Shown here: positions 23,261-30,452 of the stretch, piece after piece
Layout of the letters: every line of letters starts with the position of its first letter
Position numbering within the stretch: the stretch's first letter is position 1
The notes under the pieces: generated by a model
What the model saw: only the letters and a program-made list of their open reading frames with translations
Told to the model about the DNA's origin: nothing
The model's database searches: none
From: an uncultured Eisenbergiella sp.
GTDB taxonomy: Bacteria > Bacillota > Clostridia > Lachnospirales > Lachnospiraceae
Length of the DNA: 42,790 nt
Assembly: GCA_947627215.1 (NCBI GenBank)
Contig: CANQVD010000031.1
Span: forward strand, 1-42,790
Reading direction: 5' to 3'
Made by a program: the position numbers and the translations under genes

Positions 23261-23641
23261 ATGGAACTCTACAAGTTCGTGCAGGAACTGGACCAGAACG
23301 CATTGGACGAACAGAGGCTCGCCCTTCAGGAGCTCATCGACAACGGCAGTGCCGAGCGGAGGCCCTTGGAAGGGATCATGTGCCTTCTGAACAATCTGAG
23401 CGATATGCACCGGCTCCTGCAGCTCGATCCGGTATGGTACGAGGAATTTTGGAGCATGCAGGACCTGTATGACGCCATTGATGCCGTCTGCGAGGATGCG
23501 GATGAGTATCAGATCACGAAGGAGGACATGGAAAAGCTGAAAGCGGCTGCGGAACAGGAGGACACTATCAAGAACCTGACCGCCCGCTGCACTGCCCTCG
23601 AAGACCTTGCCGAGCGTGTTGTCTTTGGCAGGGAAGAGTGA
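23261..23641 (+). CDS. hypothetical acidic helical protein, 126 residues
   Basis: ATG after GAGAGGAGGATCCG, twelve bases beyond the previous stop. Helical throughout (MELYKFVQELDQNALDEQ, then TARCTALEDLAERVV at the end), strongly acidic, without signal or motif. Function unknown; operon partner of its neighbours. Confidence 0.5.
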   Translation: MELYKFVQELDQNALDEQRLALQELIDNGSAERRPLEGIMCLLNNLSDMHRLLQLDPVWYEEFWSMQDLYDAIDAVCEDADEYQITKEDMEKLKAAAEQEDTIKNLTARCTALEDLAERVVFGREE

Positions 23642-23682
23642 TCTGCAGGGACTGCGGAAAAAAGCAAGACTGAAAGGAGGAT

Positions 23683-23707
23683 GCGCGGCGGACATGTTCT
23701 GCCGCGC
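23683..23707 (+). promoter_or_regulatory. hairpin between ribosome site and start codon
   Basis: GCGCGGCGGA (23683-23692) pairs with TCTGCCGCGC (23698-23707). It lies between AAAGGAGG (23673-23680) and ATG 23716, which are otherwise too far apart; folding would bring them to about fifteen bases. Confidence 0.55.
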
Positions 23708-23715
23708 GAAAATTT

Positions 23716-24381
23716 ATGAAGAAAGAAGAAAGAGCAGAGCTCATCGGCCGTCTGATCGATGTCGTGGAGGATTGGCTGACCGACAAGACAGGCGATGAGG
23801 ATACCGTTTTCATCCAGGGCGCGGATCATGACATCCTGGCGGAGAAATTTGCAGTGGCTCTCGGCCTGGACGAGGACGACGGGAAAGCACAGGAACCGCT
23901 GACTGCTGATACCCCTCTGGGGCAGCTCATCGCCTATCCGTCCAACAACTCGGAAAACCCGGGGATCTATATCGATCTTCACAGGGACACTTTTGACTGC
24001 GATGCTCCGCTTGCGCTCATTGAGTATACGTCTACCGAGGCAGACGTAGAAGGCGGCACCCTGATCACCCGGGTATGGAGCGATGTCAGCCAGGAGGATT
24101 ATTCCGACCGCCATATCCATACCGGCGTGGAGGAGTTCTTCGACGCTCCGGTCAACCGGTATTTCTATACCTTCGGTTCCGATCCCGGGTTCCCCTTCAA
24201 CGGCGGCTATGTTGAGGTGCATGCGGCAACTCTGCAGAAGGCGCATGAGAAGTTCCGGAAAAAATATCCGGATCGGCACAAGAAATGCATCAACTGCGCG
24301 TTCTTCTATACGGAGGAACAGTGGGAGAAGACAGAAATGTCGAAGATGGAGGGATATAAACGCCACGAGGTCATCGAGTAG
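23716..24381 (+). CDS. hypothetical protein, 221 residues, with CxxC near the end
   Basis: Opens MKKEERAELIGRLIDVVED. The only nearby ribosome site is AAAGGAGG on the far side of the hairpin at 23683, so initiation may depend on that fold. The C-terminal part, with FGSDPGFPFNGGYVEV and a KKCINCAFF zinc-like pair, looks like a domain I have seen in proteins of Firmicute mobile elements, but I cannot name it. Acidic and cytosolic. Confidence 0.55.
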   Translation: MKKEERAELIGRLIDVVEDWLTDKTGDEDTVFIQGADHDILAEKFAVALGLDEDDGKAQEPLTADTPLGQLIAYPSNNSENPGIYIDLHRDTFDCDAPLALIEYTSTEADVEGGTLITRVWSDVSQEDYSDRHIHTGVEEFFDAPVNRYFYTFGSDPGFPFNGGYVEVHAATLQKAHEKFRKKYPDRHKKCINCAFFYTEEQWEKTEMSKMEGYKRHEVIE

Positions 24382-24395
24382 GGAGGAGCGAGGAG

Positions 24396-24668
24396 ATGCA
24401 GAAAAAAGAATTCTGGCAGGGCGGAGCAGAAATGAACCCGCAGAAGTTCAGATGCATTCGGGACTATTCCGAGTGCATCAAGGCAGAGCGTGACGCGCTC
24501 ACCGGACGGCTGATGGCGACGAAGTTTGCGCTGGCATTCCGCAGAGGCGCTGAATATGACCTGATCCGCCAGACCGGAACAGCCTATGTCCTGCGAAACG
24601 AACAGGGAAGCGAGACCGAGTTCGATGTCAAGGTAATCGATAACTTTTTTGAGACACCGGTTTGTTGA
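24396..24668 (+). CDS. small hypothetical protein, 90 residues
   Basis: ATG 24396 after GGGAGGAGCGAGG; ATG 24432 in frame lacks a better site. Opens MQKKEFWQGGAEMNPQKF, with a helical middle and a beta-like end (TAYVLRNEQGSETEFDVKV). No family recognised. Confidence 0.5.
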   Translation: MQKKEFWQGGAEMNPQKFRCIRDYSECIKAERDALTGRLMATKFALAFRRGAEYDLIRQTGTAYVLRNEQGSETEFDVKVIDNFFETPVC

Positions 24669-24685
24669 GCAGGAATCGAAGCATA

Positions 24686-24705
24686 CCGGCGCCTTACGGC
24701 GCCGG
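24686..24705 (+). promoter_or_regulatory. hairpin directly before a ribosome site
   Basis: CCGGCGCC (24686-24693), loop TTAC, GGCGCCGG (24698-24705), then GGAAAGG and ATG 24719. Same arrangement as the GGGCC hairpins but a different stem. Confidence 0.55.
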
Positions 24706-24718
24706 GGAAAGGATAGAA

Positions 24719-24958
24719 ATGAGAAAATATTATAAGCTTCAGCTCGCAAAGGGCAATGCAAATGAATATACTTCCGACTGTGAGATGTGCATCATCGGAA
24801 CAAGGGAGCCGACACCGGCGGAAGCAACAAGGTTTTGTCAGAACAGCTTGCTTTTGCTGGGCTATGATTTTGTATCGAAGGTTTCGCCTATAACATATGA
24901 AGAGGCGCATTCGTCGTTCGACATGGCAAATGAGGATCTCTTCCCTGTGTTTTGCTGA
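24719..24958 (+). CDS. small hypothetical protein, 79 residues
   Basis: ATG 24719 after GGAAAGGATAGAA. Opens MRKYYKLQLAKGNANEYTSD; a GTREPTPAEATRFCQ stretch and an acidic end follow. No motif recognised. It precedes the DpnD/PcfM-like gene by 14 bases. Confidence 0.55.
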   Translation: MRKYYKLQLAKGNANEYTSDCEMCIIGTREPTPAEATRFCQNSLLLLGYDFVSKVSPITYEEAHSSFDMANEDLFPVFC

Positions 24959-24972
24959 GGAAAGGAGAAAAA

Positions 24973-25194
24973 ATGCTCTTTTCTGTTGAGATCAAAGAAA
25001 CGACTGCGATCACGGTCCTGGTCGAGGCCGGGAGCCGTGAAGAGGCAGTCCTGAAGACCGACAAGCAGTACAACAACGGCACCACGCCGGATATCATGGA
25101 CTTTCTGGAATATTCCATCGGAATCTCCCAGATGGCGAATCCGGACGGGACCGCGACGGATGTGCAGCGGAAGATGCTTCCGATGCTGGACTGA
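24973..25194 (+). CDS. DpnD/PcfM-like protein, 73 residues
   Basis: ATG 24973 after AAAGGAGAAAAA. The pattern VEIKETTAITVLVEAGSREEA followed (beyond this excerpt) by a YNNG turn agrees with the short DpnD/PcfM C-terminal domain, found on conjugative plasmids and transposons. Its biochemical role is not established. Support is by pattern only, so another small alpha/beta protein is possible. Confidence 0.55.
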   Translation: MLFSVEIKETTAITVLVEAGSREEAVLKTDKQYNNGTTPDIMDFLEYSIGISQMANPDGTATDVQRKMLPMLD

Positions 25195-25209
25195 AAGAAA
25201 GGAGGTACT

Positions 25210-25230
25210 GGAGGGGTGTCTTACCCCTCC
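25210..25230 (+). promoter_or_regulatory. hairpin over the translation start
   Basis: GGAGGGGT (25210-25217), loop GTCTT, ACCCCTCC (25223-25230). It lies between AAAGGAGGT and ATG 25240, and overlaps the alternative start GTG 25216, so folding would decide which start is used. Confidence 0.5.
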
Positions 25231-25515
25231 AGAAATGAGATGAATACGATATTTTTTGTATTTGTCTTTACGGCAGTAATCCTATGCTTCCAGATAGCCG
25301 GATGCAAATGGGCCTTATATGCCGGGACTGCGGCCGGCGCGATGATGGAGGCTGTCACCCTGGCTTACGCCCTCGCCCTGCAGGGCAGGGGGATAGGCAT
25401 GTGGGGCATGTCCTGGCTCACCGCCGGACTGATCCTGCTCGCGGGATCCGTACTTGGGATTCTCAGGACAGGGTCAGGGAGCAGCACTTCGGAGCCTGAT
25501 GAGGGGAAAGACTGA
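25216..25515 (+). CDS. small membrane protein with two to three helices
   Basis: GTG 25216 lies nine bases after AAAGGAGGT; ATG 25240 eight codons later is the alternative. Hydrophobic segments at about residues 11-28, 30-55 and 63-82 (FFVFVFTAVILCF, WALYAGTAAGAMMEAV, WLTAGLILLAGSVLGIL) make this an integral membrane protein with an acidic cytosolic tail. It is the only membrane protein in its cluster. Function unknown. Confidence 0.6.
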   Translation: MSYPSRNEMNTIFFVFVFTAVILCFQIAGCKWALYAGTAAGAMMEAVTLAYALALQGRGIGMWGMSWLTAGLILLAGSVLGILRTGSGSSTSEPDEGKD

Positions 25516-25571
25516 AAACAGCCTGCAGGCTATATTCCTGTGGGCGATTTGTGCAGAAAGGGGGAAAAATA

Positions 25572-25901
25572 ATGAAAGAAAAACTGATCAGCACCGTAAT
25601 GGAGCAGATGCGAGTATGGGGATTTCCCAACACAACCGCTCCTGAATATTTTGCCGAATGGTTCAGCGCTATGAGCCGCCGTCGCCTTGTCCCTGGCAAC
25701 AGGATGACCGCATTTATGGCGATCATCGCCTGCGGGACATTTTTTGAGACGGAAGACGACAGTTGGTCATTCGAAATGCCCACAGTCAAGGACTGTGTAA
25801 AGGCATGGAAGGAAGTTCGCAAAAACTTCAAAAAGGCCGAGTATGTGATCTCCGCTGTCGATAAGGACCACACATTGAGAAGTATCCCCGTGTGGGCCTG
25901 A
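25572..25901 (+). CDS. hypothetical protein, 109 residues
   Basis: ATG 25572 after AAAGGGGGAAAAATA. Helical protein opening MKEKLISTVMEQMRVWGF, with a short basic stretch (WKEVRKNFKKAEY). No recognised domain. A strong terminator follows 17 bases later, closing the cassette 4 operon. Confidence 0.55.
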   Translation: MKEKLISTVMEQMRVWGFPNTTAPEYFAEWFSAMSRRRLVPGNRMTAFMAIIACGTFFETEDDSWSFEMPTVKDCVKAWKEVRKNFKKAEYVISAVDKDHTLRSIPVWA

Positions 25902-25918
25902 AAAAAGTTTGTGGAAAA

Positions 25919-25949
25919 GGGCGCTTTCTTCGGAAGGCGTTCTTTTTTT
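25919..25949 (+). terminator. rho-independent terminator
   Basis: GGGCGCTTTC (25919-25928), loop TTCG, GAAGGCGTTC (25933-25942), ten pairs including wobbles, then seven T residues. Confidence 0.9.
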
Positions 25950-25982
25950 GGACATTTCTGCCGCAAGATCCGAAGAATTTTC

Positions 25983-26011
25983 TTGCCTTCAAAAGGCTCG
26001 TGTGGTATACT
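25983..26011 (+). promoter_or_regulatory. cassette 5 promoter (TTGCCT-17-TATACT)
   Basis: -35 TTGCCT at 25983-25988 and -10 TATACT at 26006-26011. The leader reads CATATTGTAAATAAATTTT and GGGCATAGTTTT, a diverged copy of the common leader. Confidence 0.8.
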
Positions 26012-26051
26012 CATATTGTAAATAAATTTTATCAAGGGCATAGTTTTTTTT

Positions 26052-26085
26052 AGAGCAGTTACTTTTTGTAGCTGCTCTTTTTTTT
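26052..26085 (+). terminator. cassette 5 leader terminator, followed by ribosome site and mini-hairpin
   Basis: AGAGCAGTTAC pairs over eleven positions (one wobble) with GTAGCTGCTCT around a TTTTT loop; eight T residues follow. AAAGGAGG (26097-26104) and mini-hairpin GGCTG-ATGAAA-CAGCC (26107-26122) come next; here the loop holds the start codon of the following gene. Confidence 0.8.
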
Positions 26086-26111
26086 GTCCCGAAAAGAAAG
26101 GAGGACGGCTG

Positions 26112-26432
26112 ATGAAACAGCCACAAAAACAGAATAACCCTGCGGACAGCAGGAGAGTGTTCGGGGTCCCGTGCGATGTGTTTCCCTATTACGCGCAGGC
26201 CCTGAATTTTTTTGGAGTCCGGCGGTATGCCCTGACCCAGGATCAATCCGGCTGTCGGCTCATGGCCGATATTTCCGGAAGAACTTATCGGAGGGTCGAG
26301 AGGAAAGCGAAAGCGCTTTTGCACTCCGATAAAGGCAACATGCGGTTTCTCACCCGCGATGATATCGACGAGAACGTCTCAGGGGTCATTCTTGCGAGCG
26401 AGAAGATCTTTTTTGAAAGGGCAGTATTGTAA
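26112..26432 (+). CDS. hypothetical basic protein, 106 residues
   Basis: The start ATG lies in the loop of the cassette 5 mini-hairpin, seven bases after AAAGGAGG, so folding could gate its translation. Opens MKQPQKQNNPADSRRVFGV; a central basic helix (RRVERKAKALLHS) suggests contact with nucleic acid. Not recognised. First gene behind cassette 5. Confidence 0.55.
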   Translation: MKQPQKQNNPADSRRVFGVPCDVFPYYAQALNFFGVRRYALTQDQSGCRLMADISGRTYRRVERKAKALLHSDKGNMRFLTRDDIDENVSGVILASEKIFFERAVL

Positions 26433-26460
26433 GATTGCCTAAGAAAGGAGGGCTGCGGTT

Positions 26461-26883
26461 ATGCAGTCGAAATTGCAGTATTTTTACGGGCTGATCGAGG
26501 AGTGTATCGACAGCCTGGGCAGCCTGGAGCATGCGGTCTATGCGCATTCCTTCCAGGATGACGAGAAACTGAAAGACAGATGCAGGGCGGAAAAGGTCCG
26601 TGGGGCTTCATGCTTCAACGAGGGCGATGATATCGTCGAGATCGTAGCGGATATCCTCTATGATTCCACTGAACTGCTCGCCTGGATGAAGATGACCGGA
26701 GACGAGGACCTGCGTCTGGTAGTCGAACAGCCTGCCTGCGGGAAGAAATTCCTGAAGGATTTCAGGCATGATTGGGAAGCCGGCGCGTTGATCTGTGACA
26801 GGATCGTTGTCGTGCTGGGGAAAAAGCTGGATCAGGGCGGCTGCCTTACGAAGATCTTCGTGCGCACCGCTTATCCGGAATGA
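26461..26883 (+). CDS. hypothetical protein, 140 residues
   Basis: ATG after AAAGGAGGGCTGCGGTT. Mostly helical, opening MQSKLQYFYGLIEECIDS; the end (DRIVVVLGKKLDQGG) has a hydrophobic strand followed by Lys-Lys. No catalytic motif seen. Function unknown. Confidence 0.55.
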   Translation: MQSKLQYFYGLIEECIDSLGSLEHAVYAHSFQDDEKLKDRCRAEKVRGASCFNEGDDIVEIVADILYDSTELLAWMKMTGDEDLRLVVEQPACGKKFLKDFRHDWEAGALICDRIVVVLGKKLDQGGCLTKIFVRTAYPE

Positions 26884-26906
26884 TAAGAATAAGGAGGAGC
26901 CAAAAA

Positions 26907-27050
26907 ATGGCTAAAGAAAAGTATGATGCGATCCGCGTGGCAAAACAGATGCCGTACATCACGGCTGAAGACATCCGGCGGATGAAGAAAGAGGAGACTT
27001 CCGTAGAGGAATGTTATCGGATCATGCGGCAGCGCCGTATGGATTGGTGA
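26907..27050 (+). CDS. small helical protein, 47 residues
   Basis: ATG after AAGGAGGAGCCAAAAA. The product, opening MAKEKYDAIRVAKQMPYI and ending RIMRQRRMDW, is short, basic and helical, with TAEDIRRMKKEETSVEE resembling a helix-turn-helix-sized unit. The strong ribosome site and operon position make it likely to be real. Function unknown. Confidence 0.5.
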   Translation: MAKEKYDAIRVAKQMPYITAEDIRRMKKEETSVEECYRIMRQRRMDW

Positions 27051-27094
27051 GCGTTCCGGCCTGCGGGTCCCTTCAAAAGAAAACTGAATATTGA

Positions 27095-27134
27095 AAACAG
27101 TCCCCTGGTGCTGCTTCGCGCCGCTGGGGGACTG
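27095..27134 (+). other. hairpin in the 27051-27192 gap
   Basis: ACAGTCCCC (27095-27103) pairs with GGGGACTGT (27126-27134); an inner GCG/CGC stem is possible. No T-run follows. Confidence 0.5.
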
Positions 27135-27164
27135 TACACTTGTCAACTTGGATTCAAAAGGAGA

Positions 27165-27178
27165 CCTGCTTCGGCAGG
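27165..27178 (+). promoter_or_regulatory. UUCG hairpin directly before a ribosome site
   Basis: CCTGC-TTCG-GCAGG, with the stable UUCG tetraloop, then AGAAGGAG and ATG 27193. Same placement as the other start-proximal hairpins. Confidence 0.5.
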
Positions 27179-27192
27179 AGAAGGAGATAATT

Positions 27193-27600
27193 ATGAAGAT
27201 CAGAAAAGAAATGTTTGGTCCCGATGTCAGATATGCCGTGATCCCGGCTGTATTCCGCCGGGCGAGAGAATTTAAAGCATCCACCGCGGAACACCTGCAG
27301 GGCTGCCGGTACATCATCGATTTTGAGGATGGAACCAAGAGCGTGTTCGTCTTCAAATATGGACAGCCGGAATGCTATTTTGAGGAGACCGCGAAAGGAC
27401 GCTTCCTCGATACCATGCAGGCACTGCGGAAAGACATTGACCTGAAAAGGTGTTATGGCCTGTTAAAGGCACAGGAACATACCACACAGGTCCATAACTT
27501 TATGACGTTACGGGCGATCTACAGAAATCCGAATATTGGAAACAGCACATACCGGCTCTTTGACCTGGATATGGTCTACGGAGCGGCATCTGTTGCCTGA
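27193..27600 (+). CDS. hypothetical protein, 135 residues
   Basis: ATG 27193 after AGAAGGAGATAATT; the frame is open upstream but without a site. Opens MKIRKEMFGPDVRYAVIP. A beta-rich middle (CRYIIDFEDGTKSVFVF) and helical end. No recognised domain. A terminator follows, closing the cassette 5 operon. Confidence 0.55.
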   Translation: MKIRKEMFGPDVRYAVIPAVFRRAREFKASTAEHLQGCRYIIDFEDGTKSVFVFKYGQPECYFEETAKGRFLDTMQALRKDIDLKRCYGLLKAQEHTTQVHNFMTLRAIYRNPNIGNSTYRLFDLDMVYGAASVA

Positions 27601-27627
27601 CGATCGCTTAGAACTGAACCAAACAGG

Positions 27628-27665
27628 CGGGAAGACTGTGTTTTTGCATGGTCTTCCCGTTTTTT
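27628..27665 (+). terminator. rho-independent terminator
   Basis: CGGGAAGAC (27628-27636) pairs with GTCTTCCCG (27651-27659), then six T residues. The next ribosome site begins only about 12 bases later, and no separate promoter is seen for the following gene, so it may also act as a regulated read-through point. Confidence 0.88.
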
Positions 27666-27690
27666 CATTTACGACGAAAGGAGAAAAGAA

Positions 27691-28653
27691 ATGAACGCAG
27701 AAGAACTGATCGAGCGGATCAAACAGGTTATCCGGGAGGAGATGTATCCGGATATCGAGGACGATGACGGCACTTTCTCATTTGAAATCTACTGCGACTA
27801 CCGGGATCAGCTTTCCGATTCTTCCATCGGAGAGATCACGGCGGCGGAGGATCCGGAGGAAGCGCTGGACGATATGCTCAACGAGTGGGCATCAGATTAT
27901 ACTATGGACTTTGGCCGCTGCGATCTGGAAAGCCAGATCAGAAAGGCCCTTTCAGATGAGGAGCTGGCAGTATGGAATGAACACGAGAATGAGATCGACG
28001 ACTGGTTCTTTGAAAACGTGTTCTTCTACTACCCAAAGGACCACTTCAATCAGAAGGTATGCGTCAACATCCTTCTGGATACCGGAGATGCGAGCACCGA
28101 TTTTGTAGAGAACAACGCCCTGAACTATTGGGGCGGATACTCCGGGGAGCTCGGAAAAACGTCATCCATACGCTGGCTCGCCAAACAGCAGGGAAAGCTT
28201 CAGAAGGTGCTGAAGGCTGTCAGGGAGACTGCCAACGGATACCCAGACGGAGAGTATGCTGAGCGTAAAAAAGAGCCGGATGCCTTCGTCGAGAGCGTGG
28301 TGCAGGAGCTGGAGAACATGACCAATGCCATGTCCACGCTGACGTTCCTGGTCGAGATGCCGCTCTTTGATCTGCTGACCATCAAGAAGGCGGTCAATAA
28401 ACGCTCCGAGGGATCCATCACGCTGGGTAAGGACACCATGTGCGGACTGTTCAACCAGTGGAACGGCGGCGGATCCGTGCTGGAGATTGAACTGTGCAAA
28501 GATGTGAAAATCCCGTTGGACCTCATCTGGGATATCCGCGCGGACGGTCAGATCAAGTACGGGTACGATGTCTGCAGCGTCTACGCCATGTGCAGGAGCG
28601 CATGGAGAGATACGCTTAAAGACATCACCATCAAGGAAGCGGCGGCTGCGTGA
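27691..28653 (+). CDS. hypothetical acidic protein, 320 residues
   Basis: ATG after GAAAGGAGAAAAGAA, right behind the terminator. Opens MNAEELIERIKQVIREEM; very acidic N-terminal half (DIEDDDGTFSFEIYCDY), followed by a helical centre and a final alpha/beta part with LTFLVEMPLFDLLTI. No motif, signal or membrane helix recognised. It resembles its neighbours in acidity and codon use. Confidence 0.55.
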   Translation: MNAEELIERIKQVIREEMYPDIEDDDGTFSFEIYCDYRDQLSDSSIGEITAAEDPEEALDDMLNEWASDYTMDFGRCDLESQIRKALSDEELAVWNEHENEIDDWFFENVFFYYPKDHFNQKVCVNILLDTGDASTDFVENNALNYWGGYSGELGKTSSIRWLAKQQGKLQKVLKAVRETANGYPDGEYAERKKEPDAFVESVVQELENMTNAMSTLTFLVEMPLFDLLTIKKAVNKRSEGSITLGKDTMCGLFNQWNGGGSVLEIELCKDVKIPLDLIWDIRADGQIKYGYDVCSVYAMCRSAWRDTLKDITIKEAAAA

Positions 28654-28675
28654 CGGCGCCGGGAAGGAGACAGTG

Positions 28676-28861
28676 ATGGCAAAGAAAAAGGGAAGATATT
28701 ATAAATCCCTCAGAGAGTGGGTGAATGCCGGCGGCAGCGAGGATGTCGTCAACAGGCCGTGCATCCATGCAAGCGGGAGCGTGAAAGGCATGCGCAAGCT
28801 TTTCTGGGGATATTCCTGCGACGTCGTCCGGGTAGGCAACTGGATATACAAGGCAAACTGA
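28676..28861 (+). CDS. small basic protein, 61 residues
   Basis: ATG 28676 after GAAGGAGACAGTG. Opens MAKKKGRYYKSLREWVNA; basic at the start, beta-like at the end (VVRVGNWIYKAN). Not recognised. Coupled by spacing to the gene before (22 bases) and after (15 bases). Confidence 0.5.
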   Translation: MAKKKGRYYKSLREWVNAGGSEDVVNRPCIHASGSVKGMRKLFWGYSCDVVRVGNWIYKAN

Positions 28862-28876
28862 AAGGAGAGGAAAGGA

Positions 28877-29671
28877 ATGGATAATTCCAAATTTTTGAAC
28901 TATCTGTCAAACCAGTTCAGCGGCATCGACAACCACTTCGTGTGGGACCTGCTGGACAATCTGATCAAGTACGCCTTCTGGGCGTACGGCGGCTCCAAAG
29001 GCGCTGCCAAGCGGTTCCTGCAGGGGATCATCCCGGAGGTCGAGCCGGAAGAGTACGATGGATTCCTTCCGGACATCATGACTGCCAATCAGCGGCCGGA
29101 AGGCAGGGAGTTTGTCAGCCTTTTCGATGATTCCGACAAAACGGAAGCGCTCATCGGTGAGGTCAGGGAACTGCTACGGGACCTGCCGGATGGGAAGGTG
29201 GCCGATGCAGATACAGTACTCGCGGATCTGGTCGATGAATGTGACTACGAAGTCAGCGGGATCGCGCAGGACATCTTCTATATCTGGGAGAGGAGCACGG
29301 ACAAAGCTTCGGTCGAGAGCATGTTCGGCGCGCTCACCGGGTGCGAGTTTTCTGAATATCTGGATCGGTGCCGCAAGGTGATGCAGGAACAGAAGCAGGA
29401 GAAGATCGAGCAGGTTGAGACCGAAGCGGTTGAGACCTGCCCCTGGTGTGAGGGCGAGAATGTCCTGCCTGGCTGGAACACAGCAAAGCAGGGTTTTGTA
29501 GCCAAATGCAATCACTGCGGACGCGAAATCTTTCTGTGCGACGAATGCCGGCACGCAGAAGACAATCCGTTTGAGAACTGTGATTGGGAGCGGAAGGAAC
29601 ATGACGGCATCATCGAAGGACGCTGCTTCCGGGGCGTTACGAGGAACCCGGCGGAGTCGGGAAGCGAATAA
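28877..29671 (+). CDS. hypothetical protein with C-terminal zinc-ribbon cysteines, 264 residues
   Basis: ATG after AAAGGAGAGGAAAGGA. Opens MDNSKFLNYLSNQFSGID. Residues about 190-250 carry CPWC, CNHC, CDEC and later single cysteines, arranged as one or two zinc ribbons. The N-terminal 185 residues are acidic and helical. Zinc ribbons at a C terminus often bind nucleic acid or protein; nothing more specific can be said. Last gene before a structured non-coding stretch. Confidence 0.55.
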   Translation: MDNSKFLNYLSNQFSGIDNHFVWDLLDNLIKYAFWAYGGSKGAAKRFLQGIIPEVEPEEYDGFLPDIMTANQRPEGREFVSLFDDSDKTEALIGEVRELLRDLPDGKVADADTVLADLVDECDYEVSGIAQDIFYIWERSTDKASVESMFGALTGCEFSEYLDRCRKVMQEQKQEKIEQVETEAVETCPWCEGENVLPGWNTAKQGFVAKCNHCGREIFLCDECRHAEDNPFENCDWERKEHDGIIEGRCFRGVTRNPAESGSE

Positions 29672-29685
29672 AAACGGGAGGAACA

Positions 29686-29741
29686 GGCCGCCGCTTTCAG
29701 CTCCACAGTCTATGGCTGTGAGCAAAGCGGCGCCTGCGGCC
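29686..29741. repeat. large nested inverted repeat
   Basis: GGCCGCCGCTTT (29686-29697) pairs with AAAGCGGCG and further GCGGCC up to 29741; an inner stem CACAGTC/GGCTGTG (29704-29720) has a three-base loop. The nested shape resembles IS200/IS605-type ends, though no transposase or nuclease gene is attached. Confidence 0.5.
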
Positions 29742-29806
29742 GCCTTTCAACCAACCGGTACAGGATGACGGCATGATGTTCCGGTGATTTTAGGAGATTT
29801 CTATTT

Positions 29807-29829
29807 GTCCCCGGCGGGGGCTTTTTTTT
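29807..29829 (+). terminator. probable terminator
   Basis: CCCC (29809-29812) and GGGG (29816-29819) form a short stem, followed by eight T residues. The stem is short but GC-only. Bases 29830-29904 show only an A-rich lead into AAAGGAGG. Confidence 0.6.
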
Positions 29830-29904
29830 GTTGCTAAAATTCCATATATACATCACAATTTCCCCAGGGACCAGGAGCCCCAAAAAAAGGAGGAATATGT
29901 TGCT

Positions 29905-30324
29905 ATGAGAAACACAGAGGAACTGATGATGTATGATTCACAGTACAAAAAACTTCAGGAACTGTTTTCGGAGTCGATCCGGAAAGCGCAGAATTATTGG
30001 CTGACCAGGATCGATGGCCTGGGGTATATCGTGGTCACGGGCAGTTATGACCCTGACGCCGAGAGCAGTATGGAAGCGGCCAATGGAATTACCATTGATG
30101 CCGTTTTGCGTACCCCATATGAAATGGCTGCTGAACTCCTGGAAAACTGGAGATGGCAGTGGTACTATGCGCATAGAGACATAGTCCACATGGATGATTG
30201 GGATAGCATCCGTGAGATGGATTCCTGTATCCTTTCCGAAGTTGGAAGCGAGTATGCGGAGGAGCTCGAAGAACTTCGCAGAAAAGCTGGTGAAATATTG
30301 GGGATGGACCTATCTGGACTTTGA
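29905..30324 (+). CDS. hypothetical protein, 139 residues
   Basis: ATG after AAAGGAGGAATATGTTGCT. Opens MRNTEELMMYDSQYKKLQ; soluble, acidic, with an aromatic WRWQWYYAHRD core. No family recognised. It is the last small gene of the accessory region before the signalling operon. Confidence 0.55.
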   Translation: MRNTEELMMYDSQYKKLQELFSESIRKAQNYWLTRIDGLGYIVVTGSYDPDAESSMEAANGITIDAVLRTPYEMAAELLENWRWQWYYAHRDIVHMDDWDSIREMDSCILSEVGSEYAEELEELRRKAGEILGMDLSGL

Positions 30325-30376
30325 TGGGCTGATCCTGTAAAGCATCGCCGGCCCCGGGTCAGGGACGGATACCGGA

Positions 30377-30409
30377 GCCGGCATAACGAATAGGCTTGCC
30401 TTATCCGGC
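30377..30409. other. inverted repeat in the 30325-30502 gap
   Basis: GCCGG (30377-30381) and ATAA pair with TTAT and CCGGC (30401-30409), with one bulged base. It may end transcription weakly before the next operon; no T-run. Confidence 0.3.
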
Positions 30410-30452
30410 GCCTCATTTGTCCAGAAGTGGCCGGAAGAGTTCACCGCAAATA

